NCBI GenBank assembly: GCA_019637265.1
Contig: JAHBVY010000002.1
Coordinates: 620,001-684,000 of the forward strand
Length of the DNA stretch: 64,000 nt
Direction of reading: 5' to 3'
DNA from: Polyangiaceae bacterium
GTDB lineage: Bacteria > Myxococcota_A > Polyangia > Polyangiales > Polyangiaceae
In this document: one piece after another, positions 7,536 to 16,331 of the stretch
Position numbering within the stretch: the stretch's first letter is position 1
Layout: each line of letters begins with the position of its first letter
Notes under the pieces: generated by a model
Told to the model about the DNA's origin: nothing
The model's input: only the letters and a program-made list of their open reading frames with translations
Database searches by the model: none
Position numbers and translations under genes: made by a program

Positions 7536-8681
7536 ATGGCCGAGGAGGTGTTGATCATCGGCGGGGGCTTGCTCGGGTGCAGCGCGGCCTTCGCGCTGGC
7601 GGAGGCGGGCGCCCAGGTCACCGTGCTCGAGCGCGCGGTCCCCGGCGCCGAGGCCTCCAGCGCGGCGGCTGGGATCTTGGGCGCCCACGTGGAGCAGCAC
7701 GAGTCCGACGCGATGGAGAAGCTCGCGCAGCTGAGCCTCGCCCGATACCCCGCGTTGTCCGAGACGCTGGCCGAGCGCACCGGGATCGACGTGGAGCTCA
7801 GGCTGCACGGCAGCCTGCGCGCGGCCTACGCCGATAGTCAGCTTCGCACCCTACGCAGGAGCGCGCGCGCCGACCGGCAGCGCGGGCGCGAGGCCATCTT
7901 CCTCGCCGCGCGTGAGCTCCGCGCGGCGGAGCCCGAGCTGTCGCTCAGCGTCAAGGGCGCGGTGGAGTACCCGCGCGATGGTCGCGTGGCGCCCCGGCGC
8001 CTCCTCCGCGCCCTGCGGCTCGCGGCGCAGCGCGCTGGCGTGCGTTTCCGCACGGGAGCCAACGTTCAGCGCGTGGAGGTCTCAGGCGAGCGGGCGCAAG
8101 GCGTGCGCCTGGCGGACGGAGAGCAGCTCAGCGCCGGCTGGGTGGTGATCGCGGCGGGGGCCTGGACGCCGCTCATCGCGGGGCTCTCCATCCCGAGCGC
8201 CAGCATCGTCCCGGCGCGCGGGCAAATCCTCCAGCTCGCGTGCGCCGAGCCGCCGCTCCGGCGGGTGGTCTTCGGGCCTGACTGTTACCTGGTGCCACGC
8301 GACGACGGCCGCGTGCTGGTGGGCTCCACGCTGGAGTTCACGGGGTACGAGAAGCGCGTCACGGCGGGCGCGGTCCAGGAGCTGCTCCGCGCGGCGATCG
8401 AGCTCGTGCCGGCGCTGAGCCATGCCGAGCTGCTCGGTCATTGGTCAAACTTCCGCCCTTATACGCCCGACCACGCGCCGCTCATCGGTGAGAGCGAGAT
8501 CCAGCGGCTGGTGTTCGCGAGCGGGCACTACCGTAACGGGATCTTGCTCGCGCCGATCACCGCCGAGCTGGTCAAGCACAGCGTGCTCTGCGGCACGCCC
8601 CCCATCGATCTCAGCCCCTTCGCCCCGAGCCGTGAGAGCCTCTCCGCGTTGCCGCGCGGCAACGCCCTGGACCCCCTATGA
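7536..8681 (+). CDS. thiO: Glycine oxidase ThiO-like FAD-dependent oxidoreductase
   Basis: 381 residues from an ATG; the frame is open further upstream but the dinucleotide-binding motif starts right after this Met. VLIIGGGLLG (Gly9, Gly11, Gly14) is the FAD-binding GxGxxG. ASSAAAGILGA, GRVAPRRLLRAL, VPARGQILQL, LVPRDDGRVLVGSTLE and FRPYTPDHAPLIGE follow, in the order seen in the DAO/ThiO family. ThiO oxidises glycine to the imine used for the thiazole of thiamine. The stop overlaps the purM start by 4 nt (ATGA). No other thiamine gene is present here, so another D-amino-acid or sarcosine-type substrate is possible. Confidence 0.8.
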   Translation: MAEEVLIIGGGLLGCSAAFALAEAGAQVTVLERAVPGAEASSAAAGILGAHVEQHESDAMEKLAQLSLARYPALSETLAERTGIDVELRLHGSLRAAYADSQLRTLRRSARADRQRGREAIFLAARELRAAEPELSLSVKGAVEYPRDGRVAPRRLLRALRLAAQRAGVRFRTGANVQRVEVSGERAQGVRLADGEQLSAGWVVIAAGAWTPLIAGLSIPSASIVPARGQILQLACAEPPLRRVVFGPDCYLVPRDDGRVLVGSTLEFTGYEKRVTAGAVQELLRAAIELVPALSHAELLGHWSNFRPYTPDHAPLIGESEIQRLVFASGHYRNGILLAPITAELVKHSVLCGTPPIDLSPFAPSRESLSALPRGNALDPL

Positions 8682-9757
8682 GCGTCACCTACAAGCAGAG
8701 CGGCGTCGACATCGACGCCGCTGAAGATCTGGTCGCCCGCATCAAGCCCCTGGCCGCCGCGACGCGGGTGCCCGAGGTGGTCGACGACGTGGGCGGCTTC
8801 GCGGGCCTGGTGCGGCTCCCGAGCGACATCCCCGATCCGCTATTAGTCAGCGGAACTGATGGCGTGGGCACGAAGCTCAAGCTCGCCTTCGCCACCGGCA
8901 AGCACGACACCATCGGGCAAGACTTGGTCGCCATGTGCGTGAACGACGTCATCACCACCGGCGCGCGCCCGCTCTACTTCCTCGACTACTTCGGCTGCGG
9001 CAAGCTCGACGTCTCGGTCGCCGAGCGGGTGATCGCCGGCATCGCCGACGGCTGTAAAATAGCCGGCTGCGCGCTCATCGGCGGGGAGACGGCGGAGCTG
9101 CCAGGGATGTACGCTGACGGCGAGTACGATCTCGCGGGCTTCGCCGTGGGCGTGGTCTCCGCCTCCAAGGTGCTGGGCCCGCGCCGCGTGCAGGACGGCG
9201 ACGCCCTGATCGCCATCGCCTCGTCAGGTCTCCACTCCAATGGCTACTCGCTGGCGCGACGCGTGCTCGAGGGCGACGGCTCCTCAGCTGAGGCCGCGCC
9301 CGCCGCGGCCCGGGGTGAGCGCGGACGCGCGCTCACCGACGTCGTGCCCGCGCTGGGCGTCACCTTGGGGGAGGCGCTGCTCACGCCGACTCGCATCTAC
9401 GCCCAGGCCACGCGCGCCTTGAGTGAGGCCTTGGGCTCACAGCTCCACGCGCTGTGCCACGTCACCGGTGGAGGGCTCATCGGGAACCTACCGCGCGTGC
9501 TCCCGCGCGGCGCCATCGCCGACGTGCGGCTCGATCACGAGCGGCACCCGCTGTTCGAGCTGATCGCCAGTGATGGACCGGTGGCGGAGGAAGAGATGCG
9601 CCGCACCTTCAACCTCGGCATCGGGATGGTGGCGGTGGTCGCGGCGAGCGCCGCAGAGCGAGCGATCTCCGTGTTGAAGGGGGCTGGTGAGCACGCGTGG
9701 TCGCTCGGCGCGGTGCGGCTCGAAGGAGAGGAGCCGGCGCGGGTGGAGGTGGCATGA
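8678..9757 (+). CDS. purM: Phosphoribosylformylglycinamidine cyclo-ligase (AIR synthase)
   Basis: 359 residues. PurM converts FGAM to AIR with ATP in de novo purine synthesis. Family hallmarks are YKQSGVDIDA at the N-terminus, SGTDGVGTKLK (nucleotide loop), VNDVITTGARPLYFLDY and IGGETAELPGMY. It lies between thiO and purN with 4-nt overlaps on both sides, so the three are translationally coupled. Two short runs have rare AT-rich codons that form hairpins: CTA TTA at 8840-8845 before TCAG/CTGA, and TGT AAA ATA at 9053-9061 between GGCT and AGCC. Confidence 0.97.
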   Translation: MSVTYKQSGVDIDAAEDLVARIKPLAAATRVPEVVDDVGGFAGLVRLPSDIPDPLLVSGTDGVGTKLKLAFATGKHDTIGQDLVAMCVNDVITTGARPLYFLDYFGCGKLDVSVAERVIAGIADGCKIAGCALIGGETAELPGMYADGEYDLAGFAVGVVSASKVLGPRRVQDGDALIAIASSGLHSNGYSLARRVLEGDGSSAEAAPAAARGERGRALTDVVPALGVTLGEALLTPTRIYAQATRALSEALGSQLHALCHVTGGGLIGNLPRVLPRGAIADVRLDHERHPLFELIASDGPVAEEEMRRTFNLGIGMVAVVAASAAERAISVLKGAGEHAWSLGAVRLEGEEPARVEVA

Positions 9758-10440
9758 CGCTGCGGCTCGGCGTGCTGGTCTCGGGGCGTGGCTCGAACCT
9801 CCAAGCCATCCTCGACGCCATCTCAGCCAAGCAGCTCGACGCGCGCGTGGAGCTGGTGCTCTCGAACCGCGCCTCGGCGCCAGCGCTGGAGCGCGCGGCG
9901 CGCGCGGGGGTGAAGACGCAGGTCATCGAGCACCGTCAGTTCCCCGATCGAGAGGCGTTCGACGCGGCGTTGATTGCAGCGCTCGAGGGCGCCGGGGTGG
10001 AGTGGGTGGTGCTCGCCGGCTTCATGCGGCTGCTCACGCCGAGCTTCGTGGAGGCCTTCGCGGGGCGCATCGTCAACGTGCACCCGTCGCTGCTCCCGGC
10101 CTTCCCCGGCCTCGACGCGCAGGCTCAGGCGCTGGCTTATGGCGTCAAAGTGACCGGCTGCACGGTGCACTTCGTGGACGCCGGGATGGACACCGGCGCC
10201 ATCATCGGGCAACGCGCGCTGACCATCAGGGAAGATGACGACGTGGAGCGGCTCTCGGCGCGGCTGCTCACGGAGGAGCACGCCCTGCTCGTGGAGTGCC
10301 TGAGCCTCATCGCGGCGGGCCGCGTGAAGCTCCACGAGGCGCCTCTTGAAGTGCCACGCGAGGCGCCGCCGCGCGCCGAAACACCACCCCAAACGCTGGA
10401 CCGCGCAGGCGGCGCACGCCCACGAGTCGAGGTGACGTGA
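9754..10440 (+). CDS. purN: Phosphoribosylglycinamide formyltransferase
   Basis: 228 residues starting within the purM stop (ATGA overlap). PurN transfers formyl from 10-formyl-THF to GAR. LVSGRGSNLQAI is the phosphate-binding start, NVHPSLLPAFPG holds the catalytic Asn and His, and HFVDAGMDTGAII holds the catalytic Asp. The usual GLHAHRQAL segment is GLDAQAQAL here. A Pro/Ala/Arg-rich tail of about 30 residues extends beyond the usual end. It is coupled to the next gene by a GTGA overlap. Confidence 0.95.
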   Translation: MTLRLGVLVSGRGSNLQAILDAISAKQLDARVELVLSNRASAPALERAARAGVKTQVIEHRQFPDREAFDAALIAALEGAGVEWVVLAGFMRLLTPSFVEAFAGRIVNVHPSLLPAFPGLDAQAQALAYGVKVTGCTVHFVDAGMDTGAIIGQRALTIREDDDVERLSARLLTEEHALLVECLSLIAAGRVKLHEAPLEVPREAPPRAETPPQTLDRAGGARPRVEVT

Positions 10441-12014
10441 CCCCGACGCGCTACTACGACGTGGTCGTGCTGGGCCGCTCCATCGGCAGCCTGGCCGCCG
10501 CGGCGCTGCTCGCGCGACGCGACTTCCGGGTGCTGCTCTTGGGCCACGGCGCGCGCCCCGCCGGCTACCAGTTCGAGCACTATCAGCTCAGGCGGCGCAC
10601 CTTCACCTTGCTGGCAGGCAGCTCCCCTGTCTGGCTCCGGGTGCTGCAAGAGCTCGCGCAGGCGACCACCTTCCGGCGTCGCACGCAGCAGCTCGATCCG
10701 ATGTACGCCGTGCTGAGCCCGCGCCGGCGCTTGGAGGTGCCGCCCGAGGCCGAGCTGTTCGCGCGGGAGATCGACCGAGAGTTCCCCGAAGTGCGCCAGC
10801 TCGTCGATGAGCTGTACTCGAGCTTCGCGAGCGTCAACACGACGCTGGACACCGCCTTCGAGCGCGACGTCGCGTGGCCGCCCGGCACCTTCTGGGAGCG
10901 CTTGGAGACGGCGCGCGTCAGTCGCGAGCTACCGCTCACCCGCGGCGAGACGACGCAAGAGCTGCTCGGGAAGTTCCCAGCCAGCCACCCCTACCGCGAC
11001 GTGACCACGATCCCGGCAGGCTTCGCGACGGATCTCGCGGTGCCGGGCGAGCAGCTGCCGCCGCTGGCCTTCGCGCGGCTCTCGGGCGCGTGGACGCGCG
11101 GTGTTCAGGCGCTCGCTGGCGGTGAGGCAGAGCTCGAGAGCTTCTTCCTGGAGCGCATCCGCGCACACGGTGGTGAGTCGCGCCTCAGTCAGCGCGCCAG
11201 TCAGATCGTGATCGCGCAAGGTCGCGTGGTGGGGGTGCTGGAAGATGGCGAGGACGAGCCGGTGGGCACGAGCTCCGTGGTGTGCGACCTCTCGGGTGAA
11301 GCGGTCGCCGAGCTGACCGGTGGTGAGGGCATCACGCAGCGCGCCCAGCGCGACTGGCCGCGCCTGTCGGTGAACGCGGGGCGCTTCGTGGTGAGCCTGG
11401 TGGTGCCGAGTCGTACGCTCCCCGAACCACTGCCCACGGAGTCGTTCTTCCTTCCCGAAGAGGGCAGCACCCCGAGCCCCAGGCGCCCCGTGGTGCACGT
11501 CCAGCGCGGGCCACGGTTCACGACGGAGGACAGCCGCGAGCGAGAGCCGCTCGAGGTGCTCACCGCCGAGATGCTGCTGCCGAGCCGCGGCAGCTTGACG
11601 CTGCTCGAGGCGCGCGAGGCGGTGCTCTCCACCTTGAGGACCCACCTGCCCTTCGTCGAAGACGAAGCGCGGGTCATCGACTCGCCGCACGACGGGCTAC
11701 CCCTGTGGGAGTATCGCCAAGGCACGAGCGGCACGCGGCGCCACGAGATCGATCGCATCCACTTGCCGGGCGGCGCTGGCCCCGAGCCGATGGAGTGGCA
11801 GTGGTCGGTCGACACCCCAGGGTACCTCGAGCTCGCGGGCGAGCCGTTTCGGGGACCCATCCCCGGCACCTACCTGGTGGGGCGCACCGTCCTGCCCGCG
11901 TTGGGTCAGGAGGGCTCGCTCTTGGCCGCCTGGGGCGCGGCGCGCGCCATCACCCGTAAGGACCGCACCCGCCAAAAAATGAGGCGGCAGATGTGGAGCA
12001 AAATCGAGACATGA
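10437..12014 (+). CDS. FAD/NAD(P)-binding oxidoreductase, phytoene-desaturase-like
   Basis: 525 residues from a GTG overlapping the purN stop. The N-terminus YYDVVVLGRSIGSLAAAALLARR is a Rossmann FAD-binding fold with the first Gly of GxGxxG shifted to G-x-S-x-G. A C-terminal FAD-contact segment (GTYLVGRTVLPALGQEGSLLAAW) is typical of the phytoene desaturase / amine oxidase class. It therefore resembles carotenoid-type dehydrogenases, but no other carotenoid gene is nearby. It is last in the thiO-purM-purN operon. Substrate unknown. Confidence 0.7.
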   Translation: MTPTRYYDVVVLGRSIGSLAAAALLARRDFRVLLLGHGARPAGYQFEHYQLRRRTFTLLAGSSPVWLRVLQELAQATTFRRRTQQLDPMYAVLSPRRRLEVPPEAELFAREIDREFPEVRQLVDELYSSFASVNTTLDTAFERDVAWPPGTFWERLETARVSRELPLTRGETTQELLGKFPASHPYRDVTTIPAGFATDLAVPGEQLPPLAFARLSGAWTRGVQALAGGEAELESFFLERIRAHGGESRLSQRASQIVIAQGRVVGVLEDGEDEPVGTSSVVCDLSGEAVAELTGGEGITQRAQRDWPRLSVNAGRFVVSLVVPSRTLPEPLPTESFFLPEEGSTPSPRRPVVHVQRGPRFTTEDSREREPLEVLTAEMLLPSRGSLTLLEAREAVLSTLRTHLPFVEDEARVIDSPHDGLPLWEYRQGTSGTRRHEIDRIHLPGGAGPEPMEWQWSVDTPGYLELAGEPFRGPIPGTYLVGRTVLPALGQEGSLLAAWGAARAITRKDRTRQKMRRQMWSKIET

Positions 12015-12065
12015 GCGAAGCCCTCGTCAGTCAAGGCGAGTCGGGGTAATAGTGCGATCGTGATC

Positions 12066-13229
12066 ATGCTCCGCTTCCGCAGTCTGTTCCTGGCGCTGCT
12101 CTCCCTGATCGTGCTCCTCGGCGTCACGCTGGTCCCTGGGACCGCGGCGGCGCAGGCCAAGCCCAAGCAGAAGATCCAGGTGCTGACCGTCTACAGCAAC
12201 TCGGCCTACACCCAGGCCGAGGCGCTCAGCATCGCGCTGAAGCGCGTGGTAGACAGGTCGCGGGACTGGACCCTCGGTAAGGGCGACTTCTCACTCGAGG
12301 TGCTCACGGCGGCGCTCGGCTGTGAAGAGGTCCCTGACGCGGCCTGCCTCAAGAAGATCGCGAAGCAGGTGGACTCGGAGCGCTTCGTGTGGGGGCAGCT
12401 CGAGAAGCAGGGCACCCAGGTCACTGGCACCATCCACTTCGAGTCCCCCGAGGGCAGCAAGCAGACGTCGGTCTCTTACTCAGAGAACCTGACGGATGCC
12501 TCGGACGAGGCGCTGCTCCAGGTGGCGCAGGTGGCCTTCCTCGAGATCACCGGGGCGGCCCCGGGCAAGCTGAAGATCACGGCGGAGCACGCCCAGACCG
12601 TGATCGTGGACGATGAAGCGGCAAGGCAGCTGACGAACGGCGGCATCGAGCTCGATCTCCCTGGTGGCGAGCACCAGCTCACCTTCTCCGCGCCGGGGTA
12701 CGCCTCGGAGACGCGCACCGTGCAGGTGGTCGCGGGGCAACTGGTGGAGGTGAAGCTCTCGCTGCGTCAGGCAACGGGTGGCGGCGTGGAGGGCTCCATC
12801 GGCGCGGACACCGGGCGCGGGCTCAGCACCCGCCAGGTGATCGGCATCGGCACCATGGGCGTGGGCGCGGTGCTGCTCGCGGGCTCGGTGTACTCGGCGC
12901 TCCAGGTCAGCGGCGTGAACAATGACCAGGACTTCGATCGCTACCGCGCGTCGGTCGCTCAGGGTGAGGACGTGTGCGAGCGCGCGAAGGCCGGGCGGCG
13001 TTACCCCAGCGCTCCCGATCCTTCCGGCATCGCGGATCAATGCTCGAAGGCGAGCACCTTCCAGACGCTGCAGTGGGTGTTCGCGGGCGCCGGCGTGGTC
13101 GCGGGTGGCGTGGGCGCCTACCTGTTCTTCGGCGCGGAGGATGAGCCCGCGTCCGCGCGCCGCAAGCCGCGGATCGACACCCGCGTGGGCAGCGGTGGTG
13201 GCTACATGAGCCTCTCGCTCCCGTTCTGA
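12066..13229 (+). CDS. Exported PEGA-domain protein
   Basis: 387 residues from ATG (an in-frame GTG lies 6 bp upstream). A signal peptide (LFLALLSLIVLLGV...AAAQA) is followed by a domain with VLTVYSNSAYTQAEALSIALKR. A PEGA-like segment lies near residues 165-235 (GKLKITAEHAQTVIVDDE, GGIELDLPGGEHQLTFSAPGYASET). Two hydrophobic segments then follow (near 255-275 and 325-345). PEGA proteins are abundant in myxobacteria and usually surface- or envelope-associated. Two Cys pairs (CEEVPDAAC and C...C near 305-325) may be disulfides. Function unknown. Confidence 0.75.
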   Translation: MLRFRSLFLALLSLIVLLGVTLVPGTAAAQAKPKQKIQVLTVYSNSAYTQAEALSIALKRVVDRSRDWTLGKGDFSLEVLTAALGCEEVPDAACLKKIAKQVDSERFVWGQLEKQGTQVTGTIHFESPEGSKQTSVSYSENLTDASDEALLQVAQVAFLEITGAAPGKLKITAEHAQTVIVDDEAARQLTNGGIELDLPGGEHQLTFSAPGYASETRTVQVVAGQLVEVKLSLRQATGGGVEGSIGADTGRGLSTRQVIGIGTMGVGAVLLAGSVYSALQVSGVNNDQDFDRYRASVAQGEDVCERAKAGRRYPSAPDPSGIADQCSKASTFQTLQWVFAGAGVVAGGVGAYLFFGAEDEPASARRKPRIDTRVGSGGGYMSLSLPF

Positions 13230-13357
13230 TCGTGAGCGGCGGTGATCGTGAGCGGCGCTGACCTCGAGCGGTCCACTTCAGGATCTCGGAGCCGCCGCTC
13301 GCCCCTGAGCCGCCTCGCTGCGCTCCCGAGCTGCCCTCGTTCGCTCCCCTGATTGCC

Positions 13358-13912
13358 GTGCGCGTCATCGGTGGAAAGCTGCGCGGGCGCCCACTGCGCT
13401 CACCCCCGGGCCACACCACTCGCCCCACCGCGGCGCGAGTGCGCGAGGCGCTGTTCAGCATCCTCGGGGATCTCGACGGCTGTTCCGTGCTCGACGCCTG
13501 CGCCGGCACCGGCGCCTTGGGGATCGAAGCGCTCTCCCGCGGCGCACGCCACGTGACCTTCCTCGACGCCGATCGCAGCGCCCTCACCGCCATCGCGGGC
13601 AACCTCGAAGCGCTCGGCCTCAAAGGCGCCAGCACCCTGCTCCCCCTCAAGCTCGAGCGCGCCAGCGCGGCCCTGCGGCGCAGCGCACCGTTCGATCTCG
13701 TGCTCTGCGATCCTCCATGGCCCCACGCCGACCCGATCGCCGCCGAGCTGGTCCGCGTGCTCTCGCAAGGCCTCCTCGCCCCCGGCGCCCGCGTGGTGAT
13801 CGGCCACCGCGCGGAGCTACCCGTCCGCTGCGAGAGCGCCACGCTGGTGCTGAACGAGCGACGCCGCTGGGGCGACTCCGGACTCAGCTTCTTCGACTGG
13901 CTCGGCGAGTAG
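13358..13912 (+). CDS. rsmD: 16S rRNA (guanine966-N2)-methyltransferase
   Basis: 184 residues from a GTG. RsmD methylates G966 of 16S rRNA with SAM. The order matches the family: RVIGGKLRGRPL at the start, TRPTAARVREALFSIL, VLDACAGTGALGIEALSRGA (SAM-binding motif I), and LCDPPWPHAD, where the catalytic motif is DPPW rather than the more usual DPPY. There is no overlap with neighbours. Confidence 0.95.
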   Translation: MRVIGGKLRGRPLRSPPGHTTRPTAARVREALFSILGDLDGCSVLDACAGTGALGIEALSRGARHVTFLDADRSALTAIAGNLEALGLKGASTLLPLKLERASAALRRSAPFDLVLCDPPWPHADPIAAELVRVLSQGLLAPGARVVIGHRAELPVRCESATLVLNERRRWGDSGLSFFDWLGE

Positions 13913-13921
13913 CCCCACTGC

Positions 13922-13948
13922 GCGGTGCCGTCCAACCCAAGAAAAACC
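13922..13948 (+). repeat. Extended dispersed element copy
   Basis: Begins GCGGTGCCGTCCAACCC and continues AAGAAAAACC, 10 bp after the rsmD stop. The same head occurs at 21.5, 28.0, 57.4 and 59.3 kb. Confidence 0.7.
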
Positions 13949-14120
13949 ACGCACGCTCGAACGCAATTTTACCAAGTAGCTGAAATGACTGAGGTTTCTG
14001 CTCTCCTCGGGAGGGCTGGTGGACGTTCGCGTCAGGGTTTTGCGTTGGGTTTCTGCGAGCGGCCTTGTAGGCTTTGCGCCCCCTGCGGCGAGCGCGCACA
14101 GGGTCGTGCGAGGAGTGACT

Positions 14121-14705
14121 ATGGCTGAATCCGTCCCCCCACCACCTCCAACCAAGTCCGGCGGATCGTTCATCGCGGTCGCGCTGCTGATGCTGGTGGC
14201 GGCTGGCGGCTTGATTTACTGGAAGATGTCGAGCGGCGAGGAGGAGGCACCCAAGCCGCCTCCCCCCGCACCCGTGGCGCAGGCGCCCGCGCCCCAAATA
14301 GAGGTCGCCATCCCACCGCCACCCCCGGTGGACGCCGGCACGGACGCGGAGGCGAAGGTCGCGACCAAGACGCCGGTCAAGGGTGGCGGCGGTGGAGGCG
14401 CTTGCGCGGGTGAGTGCAAGGGCTCGGTCACGCCAGCGCTGAGCTCGGCGCTCGGCGGCCGCGCGGCGAGCGCGCGGCGCTGCTACGAGCGCATGCTGCG
14501 GACGGACTCCACGCTCTCCGGGAGCGTCACGGCGCAGGTCCGGGTAGGCCCTCAGGGGCAGGTGTGCGGCGTGAGCATCTCCAAGGATTTCGGGGGTGTC
14601 GGGGCCTCCTGCGTCGCTCCCGCGCTCCGCGCCGGCAACCTCCCGCCGCCGAACGGTGGCTGCGTGGACGTCGCGGTGCCCGTCACCTTCAAGCCCAGCG
14701 GTTGA
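14121..14705 (+). CDS. AgmX/PglI-type membrane-anchored protein
   Basis: 194 residues. The start is chosen at the ATG with AGGAG 7 nt upstream; the frame is open further upstream without support. A TM segment at residues 16-34 is followed by a Pro-rich spacer and a Gly-rich hinge. The C-terminal domain has ALGGRAASARRCYERML, GSVTAQVRVGPQGQVCGVSISKD and DVAVPVTFKP, the pattern of the AgmX/PglI C-terminal domain. That domain is TonB-like and is found in myxobacterial gliding-associated proteins. It is probably anchored in the inner membrane and spans the periplasm. Confidence 0.75.
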   Translation: MAESVPPPPPTKSGGSFIAVALLMLVAAGGLIYWKMSSGEEEAPKPPPPAPVAQAPAPQIEVAIPPPPPVDAGTDAEAKVATKTPVKGGGGGGACAGECKGSVTPALSSALGGRAASARRCYERMLRTDSTLSGSVTAQVRVGPQGQVCGVSISKDFGGVGASCVAPALRAGNLPPPNGGCVDVAVPVTFKPSG

Positions 14706-14749
14706 CAGTCATGGTAGAAATGGGGTCCCGTGATCAGGAGGTCTCAAGG

Positions 14750-15103
14750 ATGAGTGCGCTGAAGGCGAGCACGTTGAAGGCAGGTGCGCTGACGACACGC
14801 GCGCGGAGGGTTGTTCCATCGCGCGCGGTGAGCTTGCCGCTGCTGCTTGGCCTCTTGGTGCTCGCGCCGGTCGCGGGCTGCTCGGATGATGGAGTCACCG
14901 CGAAGTGCCCGGAGCCGGCGCTCTATCACATCCGCTACGACGAAGAGGACGAGGCGCGCGCGCGGGAGATCTTGGCGAGCGACGCCGGCGCCGAGGGGCT
15001 CCGCGAGCTGATCGGCGAGGCGGATCAAGATCCCGCCCTGCTCAAGCAGTTGGCCGACGAGAACTGCGTGACCGCGCCGGGCGAGATCAGCACGGGCAAC
15101 TGA
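14750..15103 (+). CDS. Small predicted lipoprotein
   Basis: 117 residues. A strong AGGAGG 8 nt upstream decides the ATG at 14750 over an earlier ATG at 14711. The n-region is basic, the hydrophobic core is LPLLLGLLVLAPVAGC, and Cys is the lipidation site. The mature part is short, acidic and helical, with two further Cys. No family recognised. It lies 44 bp after the AgmX-like gene and 4 bp before the truA start, so a shared transcript is likely. Confidence 0.65.
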   Translation: MSALKASTLKAGALTTRARRVVPSRAVSLPLLLGLLVLAPVAGCSDDGVTAKCPEPALYHIRYDEEDEARAREILASDAGAEGLRELIGEADQDPALLKQLADENCVTAPGEISTGN

Positions 15104-15107
15104 GCAG

Positions 15108-16016
15108 TTGAGCACGCTGAAGGCCACCGCGCGGGGGCTGTCCGCCGAGCCCACTGATTCGTCAGCCAATGTGACTGATGCGCCGCGCGAGGGTGTCGAC
15201 GCAGCCAGGGCGCGGCTCGAGCGGCGCGCCCACGGGGTGCTGCTCACGGTGGCCTACGACGGCCGGCTGTTCCACGGCGCCGCGCGGCAACGAGCGCTAC
15301 GCACCGTAGCCGGGGAGCTCGACGGCGCCGTCCAGGCGATGGACCCGCGCGCGACCTTGGTGAGGATTTGCAGCCGCACCGATCGCGGCGTCCACGCTCG
15401 CGCGCAGTTGGTCAGTTTCGATACGGATAAAGACATCAGCTCACGGGGTTGGCTGCTCGGGCTCTCGGAGCACCTCCCGGACGAGCTGGCGGTGGTGCAG
15501 GTCGCCAAGGTCGACGTGGGGCTCCACCCAAGCCACGTCGCGAAGCGCAAACGCTACGAGTACCTCCTCCTCACCTCACCGTCGCGAGACCCCTTCTTGG
15601 AGGGGCGCGCCTGGCGGCACTACGCGCGGCTCGACCTCGCGGTGATGCAGGCGGAGGCTCTGGACCTCCTGGGTGAGCACGATTTCGCGGCGTTCCGCGG
15701 CGCGCAAGACGAGCGGACGGAGACGGTGCGCAAGATCCTTCGCGCCGAGCTACAGCCCAGCGTGGAGGACCCGCGGCTGCTCCGCTTCGTGATCGAGGGG
15801 GACCGCTTCATGTACAACATGGTGCGGATCATCATGGGGACGCTGGTGGACGTGGGGCGTGGGCACCTCCAACCTGGCGCCATGAAGCGCGCCCTCGCCA
15901 GCAAGAGCCGCGACGACTTGGGGATGACGGCGCCGCCAGACGGCTTGTACTTGTGCGAGATCGAGCTCGCGACCGAGCAGCGTGAGGTCTGGCCCCCAAG
16001 CCATCCCAGTAGTTGA
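15108..16016 (+). CDS. truA: tRNA pseudouridine(38-40) synthase
   Basis: 302 residues if it starts at the TTG at 15108; a GTG at 15238 would give a protein beginning directly at the conserved LLTVAYDG. TruA isomerises U38-U40 in tRNA anticodon arms. RTDRGVHA contains the catalytic Asp, followed by KRKRYEYLL, GEHDFAAFRG and FMYNMVRIIMGTLVDVGRG. The N-terminal ~43 residues are not conserved-looking, and at 15161-15178 they are encoded by a TCAG/CTGA stretch of the mini-hairpin type. The downstream start is therefore a real alternative. Confidence 0.93.
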   Translation: MSTLKATARGLSAEPTDSSANVTDAPREGVDAARARLERRAHGVLLTVAYDGRLFHGAARQRALRTVAGELDGAVQAMDPRATLVRICSRTDRGVHARAQLVSFDTDKDISSRGWLLGLSEHLPDELAVVQVAKVDVGLHPSHVAKRKRYEYLLLTSPSRDPFLEGRAWRHYARLDLAVMQAEALDLLGEHDFAAFRGAQDERTETVRKILRAELQPSVEDPRLLRFVIEGDRFMYNMVRIIMGTLVDVGRGHLQPGAMKRALASKSRDDLGMTAPPDGLYLCEIELATEQREVWPPSHPSS

Positions 16017-16193
16017 GCGCTTCACGCGGCGCCATCCAACGGAGCTGCGCAGAACCTGCGTTTGGAGGCAGCAGGTGGCGGCGCGCTGCGAAGGAGTGTC
16101 GCGCCGAATCGAGCGCGAAGTCAGCGCCGCACCCAGCCCCTGCTGGTCAATCCAATCGCGCCAACAACACCGTGAAACCCGCGGGACGCTCGA

Positions 16194-16222
16194 TTGACTG
16201 AGGTGGTCCTCGCCGCTAGCTT
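16194..16222 (+). promoter_or_regulatory. Candidate sigma-70-like promoter for the sphingolipid cluster
   Basis: TTGACT at 16194-16199, 17-bp spacer, TAGCTT at 16217-16222. Transcription from here would give a leader of about 100 nt before the SPT-like ATG at 16332. The 16017-16331 gap otherwise holds no gene. Confidence 0.35.
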
Positions 16223-16331
16223 CCCCGCGACGTGCGCTGGCTGGGTGAGGTACGTGGCCTTGACCCAGTGGGGCGCTCAGCGCGCGGTGGATTCGCGCAC
16301 CGCTGAGACGTCGCGAGGAGCTTCGTTCGAC

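Noticed and set aside
14702-14730. Promoter before the small lipoprotein (TTGACA at 14702)
   Set aside because: No acceptable -10 sequence at 16-18 bp.
15161-15178. Terminator inside truA at the TCAG/CTGA stretch
   Set aside because: The stem is weak (4 bp) and the position may be upstream of the real truA start; noted only in the truA entry.
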